DNA from: JANXXV01 sp038230275
GTDB lineage: Bacteria > Acidobacteriota > Terriglobia > Bryobacterales > Bryobacteraceae
DNA: 7,924 nucleotides
Direction of reading: 5' to 3'
NCBI GenBank assembly: GCA_038230275.1
Contig: JBBRNO010000211.1
Span: 1-7,924, forward strand
The translations under genes were made by a program, and so were the position numbers. The notes beneath the pieces are model-generated. The model had not been told where the DNA came from. It saw nothing but the letters and a program-made list of their open reading frames with translations, and ran no database searches. Every line of letters begins with the position of its first letter. Position 1 is the first letter of the stretch. This document shows positions 1 through 6,679 of this stretch, one piece after another.

Positions 1-1
1 A

Positions 2-913
2 GTGCTGATTGCAACGCCAGAGCACTGGCATCATCGCATGGTGCTGGATGCGATGGCGGCGGGGACGGATGTGTATGTGGAGAAGCCGCTTTGTCAGACT
101 CCAGAGCAGGGCGTGGAGCTCGTAGCAGCCGAGAAGAAGTCCAAATCCATTGTGCAGGTTGGGATGCAGCGGCGGAGCTACGATCTGTACATCGAAGGAC
201 GGAAAGTGGTGGCGGACGGAACGCTGGGCACGGTGCGGATGGTTCGGTCCTGGTGGGTGAATACACAATTGGGCGGCGGCGCGCCAAGGAAACTGGATGG
301 GCCGCTCGATTGGGAGCAATGGCAGGGACCGGCAAAGCGGCGGGATTTCGAGCCCGGGCGATTCCGGCAATGGCGGCTGTATTCCGATTACGCGGGCGGC
401 ATTGTGGCAGACCAGGGAGCGCATATTTACGACGGGATGCACATGCTGATGAATGCGAGCTATCCTCTGGCGGTGAACGCGTCGGGAGGCCGGCCCCATG
501 TGGAGGGTGTGGATACGCCGGAATCGGTGGTGGTCATCGCGGAATATCCGGAAGATTTCCTGGGCGTGTTTACGATCAATTATGCGGCTATGCGGTATCA
601 GACGAAGAACGATCAGCTGAACCAGTTGGATGGGGATCAGGCGCGCATGGACGTCAGCCGCGAAGAGTACAAAGTCTACAGGAAGGGCGCGGAAGAGACG
701 GTGGCGATGCAGGGCAAGTCGGCTCGCGGGTTTGATTATGCTACGCAGCTGCACGTCGAGAATTTCCTGGAGTGTGTGAAGACGCGGAAGCCGCCGACGG
801 CACCGATGTATTTGGGATTTCAAGCGGCGCTGGTGGTGCAGATGGCAAATATGTCGCTGCGTGCCGGGCGGCGGATGCGGTGGAATGCGGCGGCCAGCCG
901 GGTGGAGAGTTAG
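2..913 (+). CDS. Gfo/Idh/MocA-family NAD(P)-dependent oxidoreductase, C-terminal part (5' end missing)
   Basis: The frame is already open at the left edge and ends at TAG 911-913, so only the last ~303 residues are seen. The first codon (GTG) is most likely an internal valine, because the protein begins in the middle of the Rossmann domain. The glycine-rich nucleotide-binding loop of the family must lie upstream. Visible family marks are ATPEHWHH (residues 4-11), the EKPL motif (27-30) whose lysine is usually catalytic or cofactor-contacting, and a D-Q-G-A-H-x-x-D block (137-144) in the C-terminal alpha/beta domain. The GRRMRWN tail near the end matches how many of these proteins finish. Members oxidise or epimerise sugars, inositols or related polyols with NAD(P). 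The substrate cannot be told from this fragment. There is no signal peptide information because the start is missing. The gene runs toward the phoU that follows and has no evident functional tie to phosphate uptake. The family is secure; the specific reaction is unknown. Confidence 0.9.
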   Translation: MLIATPEHWHHRMVLDAMAAGTDVYVEKPLCQTPEQGVELVAAEKKSKSIVQVGMQRRSYDLYIEGRKVVADGTLGTVRMVRSWWVNTQLGGGAPRKLDGPLDWEQWQGPAKRRDFEPGRFRQWRLYSDYAGGIVADQGAHIYDGMHMLMNASYPLAVNASGGRPHVEGVDTPESVVVIAEYPEDFLGVFTINYAAMRYQTKNDQLNQLDGDQARMDVSREEYKVYRKGAEETVAMQGKSARGFDYATQLHVENFLECVKTRKPPTAPMYLGFQAALVVQMANMSLRAGRRMRWNAAASRVES

Positions 914-968
914 ACGGTCGCGGTGGGCGCGCACATCCATGCCGTCCAATAAGGGTACCGACGAACAA

Positions 969-1679
969 CTACTTGGCGGTGTGTCTTTCCAATGGATAGG
1001 ACTGTCCGTAGCCACCCAATTTGCCTTCCCTGGAATTGTGCCTCACATCAACGCCGCGAACCAGGAAAATGACGTCCTCGGCTATGTTGGTCGCATGATC
1101 GGCAATGCGCTCCAGATTCCGCGCTATAAACATCAGATTGATGGCCGGCTTCACCACTTCCGGATCGTTCTGCATGGCAGCGACCAGTTCGGTGTAGATA
1201 CCGTCGCGAAGGTCGTCCACTTCGTCGTCGGCGGGCAGCACCTTGGCCGCCAGATCGGCGTCGCGAGTAACAAAGGCGTCGAGGCTGCGGTGAAGCATAT
1301 CTTCCACCAGGGCGGCCATGCGCGGAGTGTCAACCAGGGGTTTGACTGGAGGAACGCTGATCAAAGAAATCGCCCTCTCGGCTATGTTTGACGCCAAATC
1401 GCCCATTCGTTCCAGGTCGGTGTTGATCTTTAGAGCCATGATCAGCAAACGCAAGTCGCTGGCGACCGGTTGATTGAGTGCTAACAAACGAGTGACGCGG
1501 GAGTCTATGTCCAACTCCATCTGATTGATGCGAAATTCGTCTTCAATCACGCGGCGGGCCAATCGTTCATCTCGCTCCACCAGAGCTTGAACGCTGCAAT
1601 GGATGGAGGATTCAACCATTGCACCCATGGCCAAGATCGCTTCATTTAGTTCTTCGAGTTCGACGACGAAATGGCGCAC
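969..1679 (-). CDS. phoU: PhoU-type phosphate signalling regulator (divergent copy)
   Basis: PhoU proteins are cytoplasmic helical-bundle regulators that bind metal clusters, interact with PstB and the PhoR sensor, and repress the Pho response when phosphate is plentiful. This protein has the two repeated three-helix halves. Each carries an E-x-x-x-D metal-site motif: KINTDLERMGDL in the first half (E90, D94) and ARNLERIADHATNIAED in the second (E190, D194). The length of 236 residues is normal. I place the start at GTG 1679, because GGAG lies 6 bases upstream. An in-frame GTG at 1691 would add four residues (MEIF) but has a poor ribosome site. The retained N-terminus (RHF..EL.EL) aligns directly with the second PhoU in this window. 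The stop is TAG at 969-971. The gene is convergent with the oxidoreductase gene (55-base gap) and divergent from the porin-pst genes, so it probably shares their control region. It could act independently of the operon copy. The family is very secure; the exact start is less so. Confidence 0.93.
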   Translation of the reverse strand: MRHFVVELEELNEAILAMGAMVESSIHCSVQALVERDERLARRVIEDEFRINQMELDIDSRVTRLLALNQPVASDLRLLIMALKINTDLERMGDLASNIAERAISLISVPPVKPLVDTPRMAALVEDMLHRSLDAFVTRDADLAAKVLPADDEVDDLRDGIYTELVAAMQNDPEVVKPAINLMFIARNLERIADHATNIAEDVIFLVRGVDVRHNSREGKLGGYGQSYPLERHTAK

Positions 1680-1685
1680 GAAAAT

Positions 1686-1689
1686 CTCC
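1686..1689 (-). promoter_or_regulatory. Shine-Dalgarno site that decides the phoU start
   Basis: On the minus strand GGAG is followed by six bases (ATTTTC) and then GTG at 1679. The upstream alternative GTG at 1691 overlaps this site and has no comparable purine-rich sequence before it. The shorter start is therefore preferred. Confidence 0.55.
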
Positions 1690-1739
1690 ACTTGGGACCC
1701 GCTGGCAGCTCAGCCCGCTAAGGAATGACTTAGACAATG

Positions 1740-1768
1740 ATCGTACACTGATCGCGCCCCTGGGGCAA
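1740..1768 (-). promoter_or_regulatory. Candidate sigma70-type promoter for the divergent phoU
   Basis: On the minus strand a -35-like TTGCCC (1763-1768, 4/6 to TTGACA) and a -10-like TACGAT (1740-1745, 4/6 to TATAAT) are separated by exactly 17 bases. Transcription would begin near 1733, giving a leader of roughly 50 bases before the phoU start at 1679. A perfect direct repeat lies just upstream of the -35 (1775-1794), where an activator or repressor could bind. The hexamers are only moderate matches and the call is by eye. Confidence 0.4.
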
Positions 1769-1774
1769 GACCTG

Positions 1775-1794
1775 TTGTAACCTCACTTGTAACC
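1775..1794. repeat. Perfect 8-base direct repeat TTGTAACC, 4-base spacer (possible operator)
   Basis: TTGTAACC occurs at 1775-1782 and again at 1787-1794, a period of 12 bases. It sits in the phoU/porin divergent region, immediately upstream of the candidate phoU -35. Tandem half-sites of about this spacing are typical of OmpR/PhoB-family binding sites, though their usual period is 10-11 bases. No known box was recognised with certainty. Confidence 0.45.
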
Positions 1795-1858
1795 CCACCG
1801 AGCGAGCATGACATCAGCCCGCGCGGACGCAAACCTCGCAAAATCAACGAGTTCAAGC

Positions 1859-1914
1859 CTGTCATCGAATTGAAACTGTTTATTCATCATAACTACATCC
1901 CGAATCGCTACAGT
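1859..1914 (+). promoter_or_regulatory. Candidate Pho-box array and -10 for the porin-pst genes
   Basis: CTGTCAT at 1859-1865 is identical to the half-site of the classical enterobacterial Pho box. Stepping by 11 bases, the period of PhoB half-sites, gives TTGAAAC (1870-1876), TATTCAT (1881-1887) and ACTACAT (1892-1898), with A/T-rich four-base spacers. Ten bases after the last half-site is TACAGT (1909-1914, 4/6 to TATAAT). This spacing is what PhoB-activated promoters that lack a -35 show. Transcription would start near 1921, about 95 bases before the porin start. Only the first half-site is a full match; the later ones are weak (3-4 of 7). An alternative reading is a plain -35 TTGAAA at 1870-1875, but no good -10 lies 16-18 bases after it. 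The rest of the 1692-2015 gap, apart from this array, the phoU promoter and the TTGTAACC repeat, shows no gene or other clear element. Confidence 0.4.
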
Positions 1915-2004
1915 GGTGCGATCGCGCTCGCTGACCCTAAGGTAACCGACTGTCCTTTCCTACGAAATTGGATGTTTTCTTTTCCATTTAAGGTACTTAC
2001 TTCC

Positions 2005-2008
2005 GGAG
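2005..2008 (+). promoter_or_regulatory. Shine-Dalgarno site of the porin gene
   Basis: GGAG lies seven bases before ATG 2016. A TTG at 2013 directly before it is also in frame, but the spacing and codon type favour the ATG as the true start. Confidence 0.65.
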
Positions 2009-2015
2009 CTAATTG

Positions 2016-3746
2016 ATGAATCACGATACCATATGGCCCTTTATTGGGCGGACCTTGGCGGCCTGTACTCTCTGCCTCATGCTGCCCTTTGCCCAGGCCG
2101 AGGAGAGCACCAGGACTAACACGGAAGCTCCGCACCAAGTTGCGGCCCCGGCTGCGATGGCCGTAGCTTCGGAAATCGCGCAGCTGAAGGCGATGCTGCT
2201 AGCACAGCAACGTCAAATTGACGAGCTACGCAGGGAAGTCGCGCAGCAACGGAACGAACATTCGGCACCGGCCGTAACTGCTGGAGCCGCGGTTGATTCA
2301 GGGGTTTTGGCTGTGAGGCCGAATTTGGGAGAGGTAGCCTCATTGAATCCCGTGGTTCCGCTGGGAATGGCAGCCAGCCTGCCGGTGAGTACCGCAGCTT
2401 CGCTGGCGGCATTAGCCCAGGCTCCGCCGGCTGCTGCTCCGGTGGCGTCTGCGGCGTCGGTCAACGCAGTTCAAAAAGCCGTCGAGGCGATCAACGCCAA
2501 CCTACGCGGCTTCCGCTTGTCGGGTGACCTCCGCTTCCGGTCTGACACGCTGATTCGCGAAGCGAACACAAGCTTACCTCCCGGGGACAACCGGGCAGTG
2601 CCCGCGCAACGAGCCCGGGAGCGGTATCGCTTCCGCCTCAACATCGACAAGGACCTATTTTTTAGCGATAAGTCCGATCGCCCCATGGCCCACGCTCATG
2701 TGCAACTGGCCACGGACCCGTTCAACAACCCCAGCACGATGGATACAGATTTCACCGGCATTTCGACCCGCGCTCCGATCTCCATTGCCGAAGCTTACAT
2801 GGACTTCATGCCACTGAAGAGTCTGACCTTACGCATTGGTCGAACTTCGGAACTTTTCGCCGATAACCGGCAATACGTCTATGACGATGACATCCGCTTT
2901 AACGGCTTCCATGAAACCTATCGCTGGGCAGGTAAACAGAATGGGCTGTTTGTCCAACTTGCAGCTGCGCAATACATCCTCACTGATCCCAACGTGCAGG
3001 TGCTTCCGGCCGGCTCGCCTTACCTCGCCGCGGGTTATTCGGTGGGCCAGCGGGTGCCGTCATCGAATCTCTTCGATCAGGGCATCACAGTGGGAAGCAA
3101 CCTAGGGAAGAAATGGAGCCATAACGAGACCTTCAACTACTTCACGGTCCGGGAGCCCAATCAGATCCAACTGGCTTCCACGGCAGGTGGCGCGGCGCTT
3201 TTCGCCAATAGTGCCGTGCTGGGTGCAACGCTGATTGGAAATTTACCCGAAACGGGTAACGCGACCACCACCCCAGGCGGAGCAACCTATTTCGCCAAGG
3301 ACTTTCACGTACTGCGCGGAGCGTTCAATCTGAACTATTCCGGCGGCGAGTGGAATGGACACAAGTTTCCCGTCCAGTTCTTCGTGCAGGGTACGCACAA
3401 CACAGGCGCAAGTATTGAAAACAATGGCTATATGCTTGGAGCAAGTGTGGGGCAAGCGGCCAAGTTTGGCGATTTTCAACTGCAATACCAATACTTCAAG
3501 AAGCCGGCTAACGGATTTATTTCGCAATTCACCGACGATGACGTTGGATCCGGCTCCGGCGTGAACCTCAAAAACAACCAGATCCGAATCAATTTTGGCC
3601 TCACGCGGTTCCTGGCGTGGGAGAATCGGCTTTACATCCAGCAGGGGCTTGCGGTCAACAATCCGGGGATAAACTTCTTCGTGCCTTTCCAGCAAGGATA
3701 TAAGACCCAGTACCGGATTCACTCGCAGTTCGTTTTCACATTTTAG
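2016..3746 (+). CDS. Outer-membrane beta-barrel porin with N-terminal coiled coil, probably serving phosphate uptake
   Basis: The 576-residue protein starts at ATG 2016, not the preceding TTG. Residues 1-28 form a Sec signal peptide (hydrophobic stretch ~13-25) with likely cleavage after AQA. Residues ~54-79 form a short coiled coil with heptad core positions I54, L57, L61, Q64, I68, L71 and V75. An Ala/Val/Pro-rich linker runs from ~84 to ~150. From ~166 (FRLSGDLRFRSD) to the end there are alternating, aromatic-rich strands with charged turns, a FTDDDVG stretch at 505-511, and a terminal phenylalanine (QFVFTF), the usual signal for outer-membrane insertion. The barrel resembles the 'putative porin' family (Porin_5-like) common in diderm bacteria; this is recognition from memory, not a search. 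It likely lets anions, plausibly phosphate, cross the outer membrane. That role is inferred from its place 76 bases upstream of pstS, similar in logic to OprO/OprP porins near pst genes elsewhere. The coiled coil may trimerise the protein or hold it to the cell wall. Confidence 0.85.
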   Translation: MNHDTIWPFIGRTLAACTLCLMLPFAQAEESTRTNTEAPHQVAAPAAMAVASEIAQLKAMLLAQQRQIDELRREVAQQRNEHSAPAVTAGAAVDSGVLAVRPNLGEVASLNPVVPLGMAASLPVSTAASLAALAQAPPAAAPVASAASVNAVQKAVEAINANLRGFRLSGDLRFRSDTLIREANTSLPPGDNRAVPAQRARERYRFRLNIDKDLFFSDKSDRPMAHAHVQLATDPFNNPSTMDTDFTGISTRAPISIAEAYMDFMPLKSLTLRIGRTSELFADNRQYVYDDDIRFNGFHETYRWAGKQNGLFVQLAAAQYILTDPNVQVLPAGSPYLAAGYSVGQRVPSSNLFDQGITVGSNLGKKWSHNETFNYFTVREPNQIQLASTAGGAALFANSAVLGATLIGNLPETGNATTTPGGATYFAKDFHVLRGAFNLNYSGGEWNGHKFPVQFFVQGTHNTGASIENNGYMLGASVGQAAKFGDFQLQYQYFKKPANGFISQFTDDDVGSGSGVNLKNNQIRINFGLTRFLAWENRLYIQQGLAVNNPGINFFVPFQQGYKTQYRIHSQFVFTF

Positions 3747-3747
3747 G

Positions 3748-3777
3748 CCTAACGCGAGACCGCGGATAGGTTGTTCT
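3748..3777 (+). terminator. Hairpin just after the porin stop (weak terminator, attenuator or mRNA-stability element)
   Basis: CCTA (3748-3751) pairs with TAGG (3767-3770) and CGCG (3753-3756) pairs with CGCG (3761-3764). The loop is AGAC, with a small internal bulge (A opposite GA). A G-U pair can extend the base. The T-rich tail TTGTTCT follows. The stem is short and the tail is not a pure T run, so partial termination or 3'-end protection between porin and pstS is more likely than full termination. Confidence 0.35.
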
Positions 3778-3796
3778 GTAATGTGTTTGAAACACA
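3776..3796 (+). promoter_or_regulatory. Pho-box-like element with overlapping inverted repeat before pstS
   Basis: CTGTAAT (3776-3782), four bases, then TTGAAAC (3787-3793) repeats the arrangement CTGTCAT-N4-TTGAAAC found upstream of the porin at 1859-1876: 13 of 14 half-site bases agree, while the spacers differ completely. Overlapping it is a perfect 7-base inverted repeat, TGTGTTT-G-AAACACA (3782-3796), which could be an operator dyad or a small hairpin. A -10-like GACAAT at 3804-3809 has the right spacing, but transcription from it would start after the pstS ribosome site (AGGAG, 3810-3814). A second PhoB-driven promoter at this exact spot is therefore doubtful. Confidence 0.25.
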
Positions 3797-3822
3797 AGAA
3801 TGAGACAATAGGAGACTAGTAA

Positions 3823-4851
3823 ATGACTCGACGGTTCGCTATCGTTAGTGCGGTTCTGGCGGTATCACTCGCCGGGAATATCGCGTGGGCACAGCAGGTT
3901 TTGATCAATGCTGCCGGAGCGACATTCCCGTACCCGATGTATTCAAAGTGGTTCGATGAATACCACAAGAAACACCCCACTGCCCAGATCAACTATCAGT
4001 CCATCGGTTCAGGCGGCGGCATCGCGCAAGTGACTAATGGAACGGTAGATTTCGGAGCCACGGACGGCCCGATGAATGATAAGCAAATGAAGGATTTTGA
4101 AGAGAAGAGAGGCTCGGCAATCCTGCATTTCCCTACAGTTCTCGGGGCAGTGGTACCCACCTACAACATTCCCGGAATCACTTCGCAGCTAAACTTCACC
4201 GGCGAAGCGCTGGCGGAAATCTTTCTGGGGAAGATCACAAAATGGGATGACCCGGCAATAGCCAAAACCAATGCCGGGGTTAAATTGCCATCGAACAATA
4301 TCGTGGTGGTACACCGTTCGGATGGCAGCGGCACGACTTACGTCTGGACTGACTACCTGTCAAAGGCCAGCAAGGAGTGGGAGACGAAAGTTGGCCGCGC
4401 GAATTCCGTAAATTGGCCGGTGGGGCTCGGTGGCAAGGGAAATGAAGGTGTTTCGGGATCCATCCAACAGACTGCGAACTCAATTGGATACGTGGAACTC
4501 ATCTATGCCGTCCAGAACAAAATGAGCTACGGAAAGGTGAAGAACGCCGAGGGTGAATTTGTCCAGGCCAGTTTAGCCAGCGTTACAGCGGCTGCGGCGA
4601 AAGCGGTAGTACCCGACGATTTTCGCGTTTCGATCACCGATGCCCCAGGAAAAGGCGTGTATCCGATTTCGAGCTTTACTTGGTTGCTGATTCCCGCAAA
4701 AATTACCGACGCCGCTAAGAAGCAGACAATTAAGGACTTCCTCAAATGGATGCTGGGGGATGGTCAGAAAATGACCGAAACTCTGTCCTATTCTGCTCTG
4801 CCAAAAGCTCTAATAGCTAGAGAACTGAAGGCGATCGAAAAGATTCAGTAA
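3823..4851 (+). CDS. pstS: Periplasmic phosphate-binding protein PstS
   Basis: This is the substrate-binding subunit of the high-affinity phosphate ABC transporter. It captures orthophosphate in the periplasm and delivers it to PstC/PstA. The 342-residue length is normal. Residues 1-23 form a signal peptide (cleavage after AWA). There is no lipobox cysteine, so the mature protein should be soluble rather than a lipoprotein. The phosphate-binding residues of the family are all visible: AGATFP (T34), SIGSGGGI (S63), FGATDGPM (D81) and HRSDGSGTT (R165, S169, G170, T171). The C-terminal half has the usual PstS block around YPISSFTWLLIP. Start ATG 3823 is supported by AGGAG eight bases upstream. 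The gene lies 76 bases after the porin, with a hairpin and a Pho-box-like element between them, and ten bases before pstC. It is expected to be induced under phosphate starvation. No odd residues or damage are seen. Confidence 0.97.
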   Translation: MTRRFAIVSAVLAVSLAGNIAWAQQVLINAAGATFPYPMYSKWFDEYHKKHPTAQINYQSIGSGGGIAQVTNGTVDFGATDGPMNDKQMKDFEEKRGSAILHFPTVLGAVVPTYNIPGITSQLNFTGEALAEIFLGKITKWDDPAIAKTNAGVKLPSNNIVVVHRSDGSGTTYVWTDYLSKASKEWETKVGRANSVNWPVGLGGKGNEGVSGSIQQTANSIGYVELIYAVQNKMSYGKVKNAEGEFVQASLASVTAAAAKAVVPDDFRVSITDAPGKGVYPISSFTWLLIPAKITDAAKKQTIKDFLKWMLGDGQKMTETLSYSALPKALIARELKAIEKIQ

Positions 4852-4861
4852 TCGGACGCTC

Positions 4862-5836
4862 ATGGCAGCCCCTTCGACACCCGCTTTAGACGCCCGCCCG
4901 GAAGGACGCGCGTCTGCTTTCTGGCAACGGCTGCGGAGCGGTGACGATATTGCGTATGTCATTACAATGACATGCGCATTTACCGTTCTGGCCGTCACCG
5001 CACTGCTGGTTTTCGAGCTGTACTTAAACTCCGCGTTGCCGCGCCAGAAATTTGGATGGTCGTTTCTCGCCACCTCGGTATGGGATCCTGTGGCTGGGGA
5101 ATTCGGGGCTCTTCCGTTCATCTACGGAACCGTAGTTACTTCGGCCGTGGCGCTGATTCTGGCGGTGCCGCTGGGCGTAGGCGCCGCGATATTTCTGGCG
5201 GAGCTGGCGCCGGCCCGGATTTCCAATGCGCTCACCTTTCTGATTGAACTGCTGGCGGCTGTTCCCAGCGTGATTTACGGGCTACTTGGAATATTCATCC
5301 TGGTGCCGGGGCTGATCTCGCTGGAACCCGCAATTCGTGCGGTTTTAGGATGGACTCCGTTATTCTCAGGTCCATTCTACGGCGTCAGCATGCTTTCGGC
5401 CAGTGTTGTGTTGGTCGTGATGATCATCCCGTTCATCATTTCCATCTCGCGGGAAGTGATTTTGGCCGTGCCGAACGAACAACGGGAAGGGGCGCTGGCT
5501 CTGGGAGCAACGCGGTGGGAAAGTACCTGGGACGTAGTTCTTCCGTTCGCCAAGAAGGGCATTATGGGTTCCATTTTTCTGGCGTTGGCGCGTTCCCTTG
5601 GCGAAACCATGGCGGTAACCATGGTGATCGGAAATGATCCAAAAATTCATGGCTCGTTATTCGCGCCTGGCTATTCGATTGCCGCGGTGATTGCGAATGA
5701 GTTTGCCGAGGCGACCGACGCGCTGCACCAGGGCGCGCTGATCGAGCTAGCCTTGGTGCTTTTCGGCCTGACCATCGTGATTAACGGCGTGGCGCGGGTT
5801 CTGGTGCTTAGCACTAACACGAAGGGATCGACCTAG
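4862..5836 (+). CDS. pstC: Phosphate ABC transporter permease PstC
   Basis: One of the two inner-membrane channel subunits that pass phosphate from PstS to the cytoplasm. The 324 residues begin with a polar stretch of ~30, then a first membrane helix (~33-55), the PstC-typical periplasmic loop WDPVAGEFGALPFIYGT (74-90), and further helices around 90-113, 124-149, 177-196, 236-255 and 292-316. The ELLAAVPSVIYGLLG block (129-143) and the cytoplasmic EAA loop EGALALGATRWES (209-221), which docks on the ATPase PstB, are diagnostic of the family. The ribosome site before ATG 4862 is weak (GGA only), so translation probably depends on coupling to pstS ten bases upstream. The stop TAG directly abuts the pstA start with no spare base. 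PstC rather than PstA is chosen from gene order and the loop motif. Confidence 0.96.
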   Translation: MAAPSTPALDARPEGRASAFWQRLRSGDDIAYVITMTCAFTVLAVTALLVFELYLNSALPRQKFGWSFLATSVWDPVAGEFGALPFIYGTVVTSAVALILAVPLGVGAAIFLAELAPARISNALTFLIELLAAVPSVIYGLLGIFILVPGLISLEPAIRAVLGWTPLFSGPFYGVSMLSASVVLVVMIIPFIISISREVILAVPNEQREGALALGATRWESTWDVVLPFAKKGIMGSIFLALARSLGETMAVTMVIGNDPKIHGSLFAPGYSIAAVIANEFAEATDALHQGALIELALVLFGLTIVINGVARVLVLSTNTKGST

Positions 5837-6679
5837 ATGTTAAGTTTCCGGCGGAAGGCCATGAATGCGGTGATGCTCAGCCTGACAGGTGTTTGCACCC
5901 TGGTGGCTGTGGGCGTACTGCTGTTTATCCTTGGATACCTGTTCATCCACGGCGGGATCAGCTTGACGTGGGATTTCTTCACGCAACTGCCAAAGCCCGT
6001 AGGAGAACCAGGTGGCGGAATGGCCAACGCACTGCTAGGCAGCGCGAAGTTGCTGATGATCGCCATGCTGATTGGCGTACCTATCGGGTTTCTGGGCGGC
6101 GTCTACCTGGCTGAATTTGGCGGGTCGAGTTTTTCCTTCGTCGTCCGCTACACAACGGACCTGCTGAACGGCGTGCCCTCCATCGTGATTGGGATTTTCG
6201 CGTATACGCTGCTGGTACTGCCACAGAAACATTTCTCGACATTGTCCGGTGGACTCGCACTGGGCGTGATGATGATTCCCATCGCCATTCGAAGCTCGGA
6301 AGACTTCCTGCGAGCTGTTCCGTTGTCACTGCGTGAGGGCTCCATGGCACTGGGCGCGTCGAAAGCAAGATCGATTTTGACCGTCGTGATTCCTGCCGCG
6401 AAAAGCGGTCTCATTACGGGTATTATGCTGAATCTGGCGCGAGTGGCCGGCGAAACGGCACCACTGCTTTTCACCAGCTTCAGCAACCGGTTTTGGAGTC
6501 CAGGCTGGGAACAGCCGACGGCTGCTTTGCCGGTAATGATTTACACATATGCTATTTCGCCCTATGCGGATTGGCATCAACAGGCATGGTCAGCGGGCTT
6601 CGTACTTCTGATGCTCGTGCTCGCCATTAACATAACAGCCAGGGCCATCCTTTCAAAAGGCGGTCATGTGGCCAGATGA
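5837..6679 (+). CDS. pstA: Phosphate ABC transporter permease PstA
   Basis: The partner of PstC in the inner-membrane phosphate channel. The 280-residue protein has a first helix at ~12-37 followed by a short loop with WDFFTQLPKP (45-54) and the GGGMANALLGS stretch (59-69), both typical of PstA. Several further hydrophobic helices follow. The PstB-docking EAA loop lies at 165-176 (LREGSMALGASK), and VAGETAPLLFT in the later part is a strong PstA mark. Start ATG 5837 follows the pstC stop immediately; AGGG about ten bases upstream, inside pstC, can serve as its ribosome site. The stop TGA overlaps the first ATG of pstB as ATGA, a layout that favours reinitiation and matched output of the two subunits. 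Confidence 0.96.
   Translation: MLSFRRKAMNAVMLSLTGVCTLVAVGVLLFILGYLFIHGGISLTWDFFTQLPKPVGEPGGGMANALLGSAKLLMIAMLIGVPIGFLGGVYLAEFGGSSFSFVVRYTTDLLNGVPSIVIGIFAYTLLVLPQKHFSTLSGGLALGVMMIPIAIRSSEDFLRAVPLSLREGSMALGASKARSILTVVIPAAKSGLITGIMLNLARVAGETAPLLFTSFSNRFWSPGWEQPTAALPVMIYTYAISPYADWHQQAWSAGFVLLMLVLAINITARAILSKGGHVAR

Noticed and set aside
91..735. Long open frame (214 residues) inside the oxidoreductase gene
   Set aside because: It is an out-of-frame shadow: Arg/Gly-rich translation without any family resemblance, while the overlapping frame is a clear Gfo/Idh/MocA protein.
914..968. Possible terminator between the convergent oxidoreductase and phoU genes
   Set aside because: I looked for a stem with a T run in either direction and found no convincing one in these 55 bases.
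861..1391. Open frame (176 residues) antisense to phoU and overlapping the oxidoreductase end
   Set aside because: It runs opposite a well-supported phoU and shows no recognisable domain; it arises from the codon bias of the real gene.
1918..1925. GCGATCGC palindrome in the divergent region
   Set aside because: A single 8-base palindrome is likely incidental; no second copy or regulatory layout around it supports a function.
2013..2015. TTG as the porin start
   Set aside because: The next codon is ATG with a well-spaced GGAG, so the TTG would add one residue without support.
3243..3797. Minus-strand open frame (184 residues) opposite the porin end
   Set aside because: It is antisense to the conserved barrel strands and C-terminal phenylalanine of the porin, with no motif of its own.
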